Shown: one piece after another, positions 7,376-15,647 of the stretch
Numbering within the stretch: the stretch's first letter is position 1
Layout of the letters: the number at the start of each line of letters is the position of its first letter
Notes under the pieces: model-generated
Told to the model about the DNA's origin: nothing
Databases searched by the model: none
What the model saw: the letters and a program-made list of their open reading frames with translations, nothing else
Origin: Acidobacteriaceae bacterium
Lineage (GTDB): Bacteria > Acidobacteriota > Terriglobia > Terriglobales > Acidobacteriaceae
DNA length: 64,000 nt
Direction: 5' to 3'
Assembly: GCA_003134855.1 (NCBI GenBank)
Contig: PLCS01000009.1
Coordinates: forward strand, 257,911 to 321,910
Made by a program: the position numbers and the translations under genes

Positions 7376-10300
7376 TCAGAACGCGAAGACAGCCTGCACG
7401 AAGATGCGCCGCGCGGCCGAGCCTTGTGAGAACATTCCACCGGCCAGGTAGGTAGATTTTCCAAAATTCGGCGCGGTGATGGTTCCGTTCGGCTGACCTT
7501 TATCGATGTCGTTGAAGAGGTTCAACGCCTGAGCGCTGAAGGTCAGTGAGTACCTGTGGCCGGTGCTGTTGCTGCCGCCACCTAATCCCATAGGACCGCC
7601 ACCGGGGCCACCGCCAAAGCCGCCGCCTCCACCGCCTCCGCCTGGACCGCCACGTCCGCCACCCGGTCCGCCGCCCGGAGGCGGTCCTCCTGGAGGCGGC
7701 CCATTCGGCGGTCCGCCCTCAGGCTGAGGGGTCGCGGAGACGAGTTTGGGACCGATGCCGAAGGCTTTGCTGATGCGCAGGTTGAAGGCTACCGCCGCAG
7801 GACCGTTGCCCAGGTTCACGGGGATAGTTGCGCCCGTGAGTCCGGTGTCGTCCAGAACGCCGAACTGCGTTGTGACCTGGTCGGCCAACGGAGTCGAAGC
7901 GGTCGCGTAAGTCGGGCGCTGATTGAAGAAATTGTTCAGCGGATCGGTGGGCAGCGTGATGTTAAAGGGGCGTCCGGACTGCGCGACCATGAACGGACTA
8001 AGGCGAATCCCCCAGGGAGCGGTGTAGTTGCCCATCATGAAAAGATTATTGCGCGTAACAAAGCCGGCGCGCCCGTAGTTCTTGTCCAGATCATAGGCGT
8101 CGGTGGCGCTGCCGTTGTTGTTGCCGTTGGCATAGGAGAGCGTGTAAAAGCCTGTCAGGTTCAGGTTTTTGGTGATCCTGGTGTTCACGCTGGCTATGAG
8201 CTGATTCTGCTTGAAGACGGCCTCGGGGAAAAACTCGTTCTTGTAGCCGCCGAGGTTATGCAGCGGATTTCCATCCGGGGCCTGGTTGACGTTGCGCGTG
8301 ACCGTCTGATGAACGCCGAAGGTGTGCATATAAGTGAGCGTAAGACTGGTGCCAGGGGTCAACTGCCGCTCCAGGCTGACGCTGCCCTGCTCGTTGTAGG
8401 GCGCGTGATAGTGCGGGTCAATCTGGTACTTCACCGCGGAGGATGAGCCGCTGCTGGTGCAATTTCCCGATTCCAGGATATTCACGTTCAGCGAGGTTTC
8501 CGTCGAGGCGCAGTTTGGATTGACCAGCACATACTGATTCTGGATATCCGCAAAGTGAACGCTCTTCAAGTTGCCGGTTCCCATGCGGTCGTAGAAGAAG
8601 CCGTAACCGGCGCGCAGCACGGTCTTGGCTTTCTTGTCCTTGCCGTTTCCATCCAGGGCATAAGCCAAGGCAGCGCGCGGCGCCCAATCGTCGTGGTCAG
8701 AGATATGATTCTGCGCCTCCCAGCGCAGGCCGCCGGAGAGGGTGAGCCGGGGATTGAACTTCCAGTCGTCCTGCGCATACAGCGCGATGTCGAAGACGTT
8801 GGCAACGGAGGATTCGCAGTTGCCGGCGACGACGCATGTGGTATAGCTGGCGGTGGAAGGACCATACCCCTGATTGACCAGAGTGGCGAAGCTCTGACCA
8901 CCAAACAGACCATTGGCCATGATCATGTATACGTCACTGGAAGAGTAAGTTGCCTGGCCTACCGTGACCGGTGCAAAGGTGAAAGAGCCATTGAAGCCGC
9001 CGTTGGTGAAGGTTGCATCCCGCGAGTCGCGAATCCGCGTGCCGAACTTGATAGCGTGAGCGCCATGGCTCATCGTCGTCATATTCTGGAATTCGAGGCG
9101 AGTGTAGTGATCGTTGCTCTGCTGGCCGCCGTAGCCGCCGCCGCTAAAATCTCCCTGCACGTTGATGGTGGCTGCCGTCGAGTCGGGATAGTGATTCTCA
9201 TTCTGCCGCTCGAACTGGAAGCGGCTCTCGTTGACAATGTGATCGTTGATGATGATCGCATCGCTCATCTGCACGGTGTGGTCGGTGTTTGATTCATGCG
9301 TGGAGGCGCTGGCCAGTGAGTTGCCGTTCAGATCGCCGTGCTCGGACTCGGACCAGAAGCCATAGCGCGCCGTGAATGTGTTCTCGGGGCCGAGTTGCAA
9401 ATCGATGCGCGCCGAGGCGTTGTCGCGAATGCGGCGATTCAACAGGTTGACGCCGAAGTTTGTGCAGGAGACGAAAGGGCCGGTTCCCGTGCAGTTTGAG
9501 TACGCGCCGGAGGAGTTATCAAGGATTGCGTCGGGAATCTGCCAGGCATTGATGCTCCCGGTGTTGCGCTGCTCGGCGCTCACAAAGAAGGAAGCCGTCT
9601 TGGAGAGCGAGCCGCTCACCGTGCCGTTGAACTGATAGCTGTAGTACGGCGGAATGACCGGCGTGAATGGGTTGCCGGTATTGAAGGCCTTGTCGTTACC
9701 CTGGATGAACAACTGGCCGCGCAGCTTGTCGGTTCCGGGCTTGGTGAGAATCTCGATGCGGCCGAAACCGATGCGGTCGAACTCGGCCGAAAAAGGATTC
9801 TGATTGATGCGAATCTCGCGAATCGCCGACTTGGGCGGAAGCTGTCCGCCGCTAAAGCCGTCGATATAAATCTGCCCGCCATTCGGTCCCGCCGAGGGGC
9901 CGGCCAACGCCGTCAACTCGTTCGACAGCTCATCCGGATCGTCTGAGAGCGCGTCAAGATCCTTATCCTTGAGGACCATCGCGTTGGCGTTGCCGCCGGC
10001 CTCGACATTGACTGCCGCAGTCTCATCGGTGACCGTGACGTTCTGCTGTTCGACAGCCATGGCCATGGAAATCTTCACGTGCATCACCTGGCCGGCCGCA
10101 AGCTGAATGGGCTGTGAAGCAAAGTCAGCAAAGCCTTCCACCGAAGCCAGCACAATATACTTGCCGGGGGCGAGGCCGCTCACCTCATAAGCCCCGCTCG
10201 CGTCCGCGGTTGCCGTGGCCACGGTCACTCCAGCGGAGGTAGTGATGGTGATCGTTGTGCCCGGAATCAGCGCACCTGTGGGGTCAGCGACTTGACCGCG

Positions 10301-10480
10301 CAAGGTGCCTGTCGAAACTGGAGCCGCTGCAGCCGCTGTTGCCGATGAAGGAGTCGCCACTGCCGGCGCGGGAGCTGGCGCCTGTGCGGCGGCCACACCG
10401 GCCGCGCCCAGCGCCAAGGCAACAAAAAGATGAGTGAAGCCATGCAATTTTGAGTACACGTGTCCCTCGCTTGTGTTCAA
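7376..10480 (-). CDS. TonB-dependent outer-membrane receptor, carboxypeptidase-regulatory (Oar-like) type
   Basis: A 1034-residue outer-membrane beta-barrel protein with a signal peptide (residues ~1-33). A carboxypeptidase-regulatory Ig-like domain follows (TGTLRGQVADPTGALIPGTT, ~56-75), then a TonB plug region (DELSNELTALAGPSAGPNGG, GFGRIEILTKPGTD) and a long barrel ending in FVQAVFAF, the terminal Phe typical of outer-membrane proteins. Such proteins are abundant in Acidobacteria and are thought to import oligosaccharides or peptides; the substrate here is unknown. An odd Pro/Gly-rich stretch of about 50 residues (~915-968) sits in the last barrel strands. A DUF5666 gene lies 17 bases upstream on the same strand, so the two are probably co-transcribed. 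Confidence 0.9.
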   Translation of the reverse strand: MNTSEGHVYSKLHGFTHLFVALALGAAGVAAAQAPAPAPAVATPSSATAAAAAPVSTGTLRGQVADPTGALIPGTTITITTSAGVTVATATADASGAYEVSGLAPGKYIVLASVEGFADFASQPIQLAAGQVMHVKISMAMAVEQQNVTVTDETAAVNVEAGGNANAMVLKDKDLDALSDDPDELSNELTALAGPSAGPNGGQIYIDGFSGGQLPPKSAIREIRINQNPFSAEFDRIGFGRIEILTKPGTDKLRGQLFIQGNDKAFNTGNPFTPVIPPYYSYQFNGTVSGSLSKTASFFVSAEQRNTGSINAWQIPDAILDNSSGAYSNCTGTGPFVSCTNFGVNLLNRRIRDNASARIDLQLGPENTFTARYGFWSESEHGDLNGNSLASASTHESNTDHTVQMSDAIIINDHIVNESRFQFERQNENHYPDSTAATINVQGDFSGGGYGGQQSNDHYTRLEFQNMTTMSHGAHAIKFGTRIRDSRDATFTNGGFNGSFTFAPVTVGQATYSSSDVYMIMANGLFGGQSFATLVNQGYGPSTASYTTCVVAGNCESSVANVFDIALYAQDDWKFNPRLTLSGGLRWEAQNHISDHDDWAPRAALAYALDGNGKDKKAKTVLRAGYGFFYDRMGTGNLKSVHFADIQNQYVLVNPNCASTETSLNVNILESGNCTSSGSSSAVKYQIDPHYHAPYNEQGSVSLERQLTPGTSLTLTYMHTFGVHQTVTRNVNQAPDGNPLHNLGGYKNEFFPEAVFKQNQLIASVNTRITKNLNLTGFYTLSYANGNNNGSATDAYDLDKNYGRAGFVTRNNLFMMGNYTAPWGIRLSPFMVAQSGRPFNITLPTDPLNNFFNQRPTYATASTPLADQVTTQFGVLDDTGLTGATIPVNLGNGPAAVAFNLRISKAFGIGPKLVSATPQPEGGPPNGPPPGGPPPGGGPGGGRGGPGGGGGGGGFGGGPGGGPMGLGGGSNSTGHRYSLTFSAQALNLFNDIDKGQPNGTITAPNFGKSTYLAGGMFSQGSAARRIFVQAVFAF

Positions 10481-10497
10481 TGAATGTTCGTGTGTGT

Positions 10498-11679
10498 CTA
10501 TTGTGCGGCCGCTTCCGCCGCGCCGCCGTTCATGCTCCAGTTGGCGAGCAGGTTCTGGCTGGCCGCGGGAGCCTCCAGCAGCGGTTCAACGCCCGCCAGC
10601 AGCGTGATTGCCGAAACCTCGCTTGTACCGTCGGTCGCCACCAGCATTACCGCCTCTCCCTTTTGCAGATCTCCGAGTTGAATCGCCGGGGCGCGACTGA
10701 GCATCTGTTGCGGGTCAGAAGCGCCGCCATTGCCCTGACCACCATTCTGTCCACCCCATTGACCTCCGCCGTGCTGCCCGCCTGCCGGGCCGCCATTCGC
10801 CGCGGACGCATTACCGCCCCATCCGCCTTGACCGACGCTCGTTGTCCCCTTCAGCCGCATGGCCAGCATCCGCGCCATCATCTCCGGCAGCCGCCGCATC
10901 TGCGCCTCGGCTGTGATGTGGATGGTGACCTGCTTCTTCGTCGCCAGATCCTTCACCACCAGTGTTGCTCCTGCCGCATCGAGCGACGTGATGGTTCCGG
11001 CGATGTTGCGGAAGCTGCCGGAAACCACCTCTTCGGCTGTAATCTCCGAACCTTCCGCATTCTTCTCGCCGCGCGCCCGCAACTGGTCGCCCGTGTGGAT
11101 CGCATCGATCGGGGCCGGCTGCGCCTCGTCAAAGCGCACCGAGGCCGGCGCGTAACGCTTGAGCATCGTCGCCTTGGCGGTATGCACGGTGATCGTCTTC
11201 GCCATGACTCCCGCGCCGCTGGTCAACACAAGGTCGCCCGAGGCGGCATCAACGCTCTTCACCAGCCCGCCCACGCCGCGCCGCTGCCAGTCCTCGCGAT
11301 CCCTCTGCTGCTTCAGCGCCAGGTCGGTTTGCTTGATGGCGACGACGCGAAGAGCCTGGATTGTGGTTCCGGTTGCATTCGGATCAGGCTTTACCAGCGC
11401 TCGATCGCCCACAGCCAAATCGCTGAACGCAATCTTCTCCGCGCTGCTCAAATCCTTAGCTCCGGGCGCGATGCGCAGGATTGCCGCGTCCGAAGGAACT
11501 TCGACTTGATAAACTCCGTCGGCATCAGTCTTGACCGTAAGTGTGCTGCGATTGATGGCGGTGATCGAGCCCTGGAAAGGCTTGGGCGCCTGGGCCAGCG
11601 CCGCGCCGGCCAGCACAGCCGACATCACAGCCAAATGCGCAATCGAAAGCGGAAATCGAATCTTCATCTTGCCTTTCAT
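10498..11679 (-). CDS. Exported DUF5666-type protein with glycine-rich tail
   Basis: A protein of about 393 residues with a signal peptide (PLSIAHLAVMSAVLAGAALAQ). It is followed by repeated small beta domains of the DUF5666 kind (GSITAINRSTLTVKTDADGV, then GGLVKSVDAASGDLVLTSGA, then AGTITSLDAAGATLVVKDLA). The C-terminal part holds a Gly/Gln/Asn-rich segment. DUF5666 domains resemble OB folds and occur in exported proteins of unknown role. It is upstream of the TonB receptor with a 17-base gap, which suggests a shared job at the outer membrane. The start may instead be the ATG at 11667; the two cannot be separated by their ribosome-binding sites. Confidence 0.7.
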   Translation of the reverse strand: MKGKMKIRFPLSIAHLAVMSAVLAGAALAQAPKPFQGSITAINRSTLTVKTDADGVYQVEVPSDAAILRIAPGAKDLSSAEKIAFSDLAVGDRALVKPDPNATGTTIQALRVVAIKQTDLALKQQRDREDWQRRGVGGLVKSVDAASGDLVLTSGAGVMAKTITVHTAKATMLKRYAPASVRFDEAQPAPIDAIHTGDQLRARGEKNAEGSEITAEEVVSGSFRNIAGTITSLDAAGATLVVKDLATKKQVTIHITAEAQMRRLPEMMARMLAMRLKGTTSVGQGGWGGNASAANGGPAGGQHGGGQWGGQNGGQGNGGASDPQQMLSRAPAIQLGDLQKGEAVMLVATDGTSEVSAITLLAGVEPLLEAPAASQNLLANWSMNGGAAEAAAQ

Positions 11680-11855
11680 AGGCCAACTTTCACCGGCCAA
11701 CGCCTCTTGGCGTGCGGGATGGGAAAGATCATCACTGTTTGAGTAGACGACTCAGGCCGCCAAAAGGTTGAGGGAAGCGTTCCACTGTGGTTAGAGTCTG
11801 CTGGAAAGCCCATGGATTCTAATGGATTTATCGATTCTTATCTATTACTGTCCGA

Positions 11856-13373
11856 TCAATACTTCGCCAGCTCCGCCGTCTCCAGAAAGGCAAAACTGCC
11901 CGACGGCGTGGGGACCACGTGCGTCAGCCGCCGGTTATGCACCACGACCGTATCCCTGTACCAGAGGTTGATGGCGGGCAGATCGCGTGCCAGCTTCTGT
12001 TGCGCCTCGACGTAATCGGCGCGCCGCCGGGCTGCGTCCGCGCTCTCGGACGCATCGGCAAGCAGCGCGTCAAGCTGCTGATTCGAGTAGTGGCCGCGGT
12101 TGGCGCCCTGTGGAGAAAAGCTGGCCGTAGCGAAGGCGTAAGTGAAGATGTCAGGCTGCTCGTTGCCGCCGATCCAACGCAGCGAATACAGTTGAAAGGC
12201 TCCGCGCGTCACGTCCGAGTAGAACGTGGCGAACTCGTAGCTGCGCAGATCGAGCGCAATGCCCGCCTTCGCCAGTTGCTGTTGCAAGACCGCGGCCAGC
12301 AGGCGAGTGTCGCCGTCGGTTGAAGTCTTCATCGCCAGATGAAAGCGCACGCCATCGCGCCTCGGCGCATGGCCCGCTTCATCCAACAGCCGCGCCGCTC
12401 GCGCCGGATCGTAGTCGTAGCGGGCGAGATCATTGGTGAAGGCCCAGTGGCTTGTTGGCAGCAGACTCTCTGCCGTATGTGCATGGCCTCCCAGCAGCGT
12501 CTCGATGATCAGCCGGCGGTCGATGGCGCAGGCAATCGCCTGACGGACGCGCGTGTCTTTCAAAAGAGAATCGCGCAGGTTGAAGCCAAGGTACTGCACC
12601 TGCGTTCCCGGCGCGTCTTCGACGATCAGATTCGGCCGCGTCGCGAGCACCGCCAACGAATCCATGGGCAGCGAATTGACTGCCACGTCGCCCGAGCCTT
12701 TTTCCAGCTCCAGCGACTCGGTGATCGCGTCCGGCACCACGCGAAAGCGCACGCGCTCAATCTTCGGCTCTCCAGACCAGCTCTGCGGATTGCGCTCCAC
12801 TACAACGTCTTGATCGATCTGCTGGTTGACGAAGCGAAACGGCCCTGTGCCCACCGGATGCCGCCAGAACTCGCGCCCGCTGCCCTCGGGAACAACGCCG
12901 AATGCGCCCGTCGAAAGATTGGTCAGCAGAAAGTTGTCCGCGTGCTTCAAATGAAAAACAACCGTCCGCGTATCGCGAGCCTCGACCGCATCCACCGACG
13001 CATAAGCCGCGGCCTTGGGCGAGATCACCGCGCCGGAGCGGATCGAATTCACGGTCCACGCCACATCGCGCGCCGTCAACGCGCGGCCGTCGTGGAACTG
13101 CACCCCATCGCGCAGATGAAAGACCAACGTCAGCGGCTCCGGCTGCTCCCAACTCTCAGCCAGCGCGGGAGTGAAATGAAAGCTGGCATCGCGGGCCACG
13201 AGCCCGTTAAAGAGCAATTCGTCGATGTGCTCCGATTGCGCATCGGTGCCGACGCGCGGGTCCAGGCTGGCCGGGCTGCTTTCGATCAGAAAGACCACCG
13301 TCTGCGGATCGCGCTGCGCCGAGTGGCAGCCCGCAAACGCTATCAGGCTGATGAGCGCAAGCAGCCTACGCAT
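11856..13373 (-). CDS. Family 5 extracellular solute-binding lipoprotein (oligopeptide/dipeptide type)
   Basis: A 505-residue periplasmic binding protein of the DppA/OppA family. The lipobox LIAFAGC places the lipidated cysteine at residue 16. Family marks include SSPASLDPRVGTDAQSEHID, the FHLRDGVQFHDGRALTARDV motif and RVRQAIACAIDR. It is the last gene of the mutS-nagZ-anmK operon and overlaps anmK by 8 bases. The context suggests that it binds murein peptides, as MppA does, but no permease or ATPase genes follow, so it must use a transporter encoded elsewhere. Ligand assignment is inference. Confidence 0.85.
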   Translation of the reverse strand: MRRLLALISLIAFAGCHSAQRDPQTVVFLIESSPASLDPRVGTDAQSEHIDELLFNGLVARDASFHFTPALAESWEQPEPLTLVFHLRDGVQFHDGRALTARDVAWTVNSIRSGAVISPKAAAYASVDAVEARDTRTVVFHLKHADNFLLTNLSTGAFGVVPEGSGREFWRHPVGTGPFRFVNQQIDQDVVVERNPQSWSGEPKIERVRFRVVPDAITESLELEKGSGDVAVNSLPMDSLAVLATRPNLIVEDAPGTQVQYLGFNLRDSLLKDTRVRQAIACAIDRRLIIETLLGGHAHTAESLLPTSHWAFTNDLARYDYDPARAARLLDEAGHAPRRDGVRFHLAMKTSTDGDTRLLAAVLQQQLAKAGIALDLRSYEFATFYSDVTRGAFQLYSLRWIGGNEQPDIFTYAFATASFSPQGANRGHYSNQQLDALLADASESADAARRRADYVEAQQKLARDLPAINLWYRDTVVVHNRRLTHVVPTPSGSFAFLETAELAKY

Positions 13374-14535
13374 ACGTCACCTGCCCCAGGATCGCCGGCC
13401 GGGCCGCGCCGGTTGCTCGCGGCAGATTTCCCGGCAGATGATGCCAGGTCTGCCAGGCCAGCAGCGCAAAGGCGGCGGCCTCCTTAGCCTCGGCGGGCAA
13501 GCCAAACTCCTCGCTGGCCGCTAGTTCGCAACCCAGCGGCTCTAGCCTTTGCGCCAGCATCGCCATCAGCGTCGCATTGCGCGCGCCGCCGCCGGAGACG
13601 ATGTAGTCAACTCCATGGCCTCGCATTGTGTTTTCAATGTAAGCTTTGTAACTCCGCGAAATTGTATCGGCCGTCAGCGCCGTCGCCGTGGCCAGCGCGT
13701 CTTCGGGCTTGCTGCTATGCCTCCGGCACTCGACCAAAAAGCCCGCCGCGTAAGCGCGCCCAAACTGCTCACGTCCCGCGGTGCGTGGCGGCTTCTGCTT
13801 GAAATACGAATTGCGCAACGCCTCGGTCAGCACCGGCGCAAGCACTGCGCCCTGTGCGGCAATGTTCCCGTTGCGGTCGTAGTTTTTGTGGAAGAGCTCC
13901 TGCGCCAGCCAGTCGATCACCATATTCCCTGGGCCGGTATCGAAGGCGATCACCGCGTCGGCCGCGGCTCCTGCGGGAATCGCCGTCAGGTTGGCGATGC
14001 CGCCGATGTTCTGCAGCACGCGCCCGCGCTTCGCGTCGGCAAAGAGCACGTAGTCGAGCAGCGGAACCAGCGGAGCTCCCTGGCCGCCGGCCAGAATATC
14101 CGCGGGGCGGAAATTGGAGACTATCGGAACGCCAATCGTCGCGGCCATCACCGCCGCCTCGCCGAGCTGCCAGGTGCAGGCGAAGCGCCGCCCCGCATAG
14201 CTCTCCGCCCGCGGCTGATGATAGAGCGTCTGCCCGTGGCAGCCAACCAGGTCAAGCTTGACGGGATGCAGCTTCAGCGTCTCGCTGACCGCCTCGGCAT
14301 AGGCCAGGCCGAGTCGCCAGTTGAGCCGCGCCAACTCGGCGGTTGAAGTTGCACTCGCATTCATCGCCGCTAAAACTGCGCGCCTTAACGCCTCCGGAAA
14401 TGCGAAGCCCTCATGCGCGAGCAGCGTGACGCGGGGCCGCAGATTTCCCGGCGCAATCCGCATTACGGCCACATCGATTCCGTCCGCCGAAGTGCCGCTC
14501 ATGATGCCGGCCACCGTCATGGTCTTCGCGCTCAT
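13366..14535 (-). CDS. anmK: Anhydro-N-acetylmuramic acid kinase
   Basis: A 389-residue cytoplasmic enzyme that opens and phosphorylates 1,6-anhydro-MurNAc to MurNAc-6-phosphate during peptidoglycan recycling. The family start motif VAGIMSGTSADGIDVAVMRI (residues 8-27) is clear, with VGCHGQTLYH, FDTGPGNMVIDWL and SGGGARNATLM further on. Its length is close to the E. coli enzyme, with a modest C-terminal extension. It overlaps nagZ by an ATGA, so the two are translationally coupled. NagZ produces the anhydro-MurNAc that AnmK uses, which makes the neighbouring call stronger. Confidence 0.95.
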   Translation of the reverse strand: MSAKTMTVAGIMSGTSADGIDVAVMRIAPGNLRPRVTLLAHEGFAFPEALRRAVLAAMNASATSTAELARLNWRLGLAYAEAVSETLKLHPVKLDLVGCHGQTLYHQPRAESYAGRRFACTWQLGEAAVMAATIGVPIVSNFRPADILAGGQGAPLVPLLDYVLFADAKRGRVLQNIGGIANLTAIPAGAAADAVIAFDTGPGNMVIDWLAQELFHKNYDRNGNIAAQGAVLAPVLTEALRNSYFKQKPPRTAGREQFGRAYAAGFLVECRRHSSKPEDALATATALTADTISRSYKAYIENTMRGHGVDYIVSGGGARNATLMAMLAQRLEPLGCELAASEEFGLPAEAKEAAAFALLAWQTWHHLPGNLPRATGAARPAILGQVTYA

Positions 14536-15647
14536 GCTGGCTGCGCCTCCGCATTGGTTTGGGCGCTTCGGATCGTTTCGCCAAAGCGCAAAATCCGCGC
14601 TCGCAGCGCTTCGAATTGCTTCGCCGTGAGCGCTGGCGAAACGCCGCTCGCAAAGAACTTTGCCCGCTGCTGCGCTGTTTGTTCCGCGCGCGCAATGAGC
14701 AGCTTCGAAAACGCCGCCGAGCGCTCGCTTTCGGCTATCAGCGCTTCATACGCGTGCAAAATCATCTCCGGTGTGTGGCAGATTTCCAGCAAATCCATCC
14801 CCGCGCGAATCGCCGCAACCGCAGCCTCTTCGATCGGCATGAACTTCAGAATTCCGCCCATCTCCAAATCGTCCGAGAAGACGATGCCGCGATAGCCGAT
14901 GTGCTTGCGCAGCACCGTTGTAATCCAGTAGGGCGATGCGCTTGCTGGTGTGTTTTTGCTGGGTGTTTCTGGATAAGCCGCGTGGTTGACCATCACCATC
15001 GGCAGCTCGTTGCGCAGATCGCGATAGGGCGCCAGATCCTCGCTCCATAGTTCGCGCATCTTGCGATGAACAGCCGGCGTTTCCACGTGCGAATCCAGAG
15101 AGCCGCCGCCGAGACCGGGAAAGTGTTTGCCGCAGCCCACAACTTTGTGCGCCGCTAGGCCAGCCAAAAAGTTGTGCGCATACTCGATCACTTGTTCCGC
15201 AGTTTCACCCGCTGCGCGTGAGCCAAGAACGGCTGCCGACGCAGGCAGAGCCAGATCCAGCACCGGCGCCAGCGTTGTGTTGAAGCCGAAGGCCTTCACG
15301 GCGCGCGCAATCAACTCGCCGTGCTCGCGAACCAGCGCACTGCGGTCTGTTCGTCGCGCCGACTCCGCCACGGCCTGCGCGGAGGGCATCGGCGCTAAGG
15401 CATCGCGCAGCCGGTCTACTGTTCCGCCTTCCACGTCCAAGCAGCAAAAGCTGTGCGGTACACAGAGAGCTGTCGCATCATTCAGCAGCGCCCGCGTCTG
15501 CCTCGCATCAGCAATGTTGCGCCGGAAGAGGATTGCGCCCGCCGGACGCACCAGCCTGAGCCATGCGCGCTCCAGGCCGGTCAGCTCCGTGCCACTCAGC
15601 CCCACGACCAGCAGACTCCCCGCTGCGTGACGTACATTTACTTTCAT
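14532..15647 (-). CDS. nagZ: Beta-N-acetylhexosaminidase of GH3 (NagZ-like)
   Basis: A 371-residue GH3 enzyme that removes GlcNAc from muropeptides in the cytoplasm. It shows the family core KHFPGLGGGSLDSHVETP, where the His in the flexible loop is the usual acid/base. The nucleophile is an Asp in GIVFSDDLEMGGI. The protein lacks the C-terminal domain of larger GH3 glucosidases, as NagZ does. It starts with ATG overlapping the mutS stop by 4 bases and ends overlapping anmK by 4. No signal peptide is evident. Substrate is inferred from motifs and from anmK next door. Confidence 0.9.
   Translation of the reverse strand: MKVNVRHAAGSLLVVGLSGTELTGLERAWLRLVRPAGAILFRRNIADARQTRALLNDATALCVPHSFCCLDVEGGTVDRLRDALAPMPSAQAVAESARRTDRSALVREHGELIARAVKAFGFNTTLAPVLDLALPASAAVLGSRAAGETAEQVIEYAHNFLAGLAAHKVVGCGKHFPGLGGGSLDSHVETPAVHRKMRELWSEDLAPYRDLRNELPMVMVNHAAYPETPSKNTPASASPYWITTVLRKHIGYRGIVFSDDLEMGGILKFMPIEEAAVAAIRAGMDLLEICHTPEMILHAYEALIAESERSAAFSKLLIARAEQTAQQRAKFFASGVSPALTAKQFEALRARILRFGETIRSAQTNAEAQPA

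Noticed and set aside
10450-11742. 430-codon plus-strand open frame
   Set aside because: It is opposite the DUF5666 gene, which has a signal peptide and family-like repeats; the plus frame has none.
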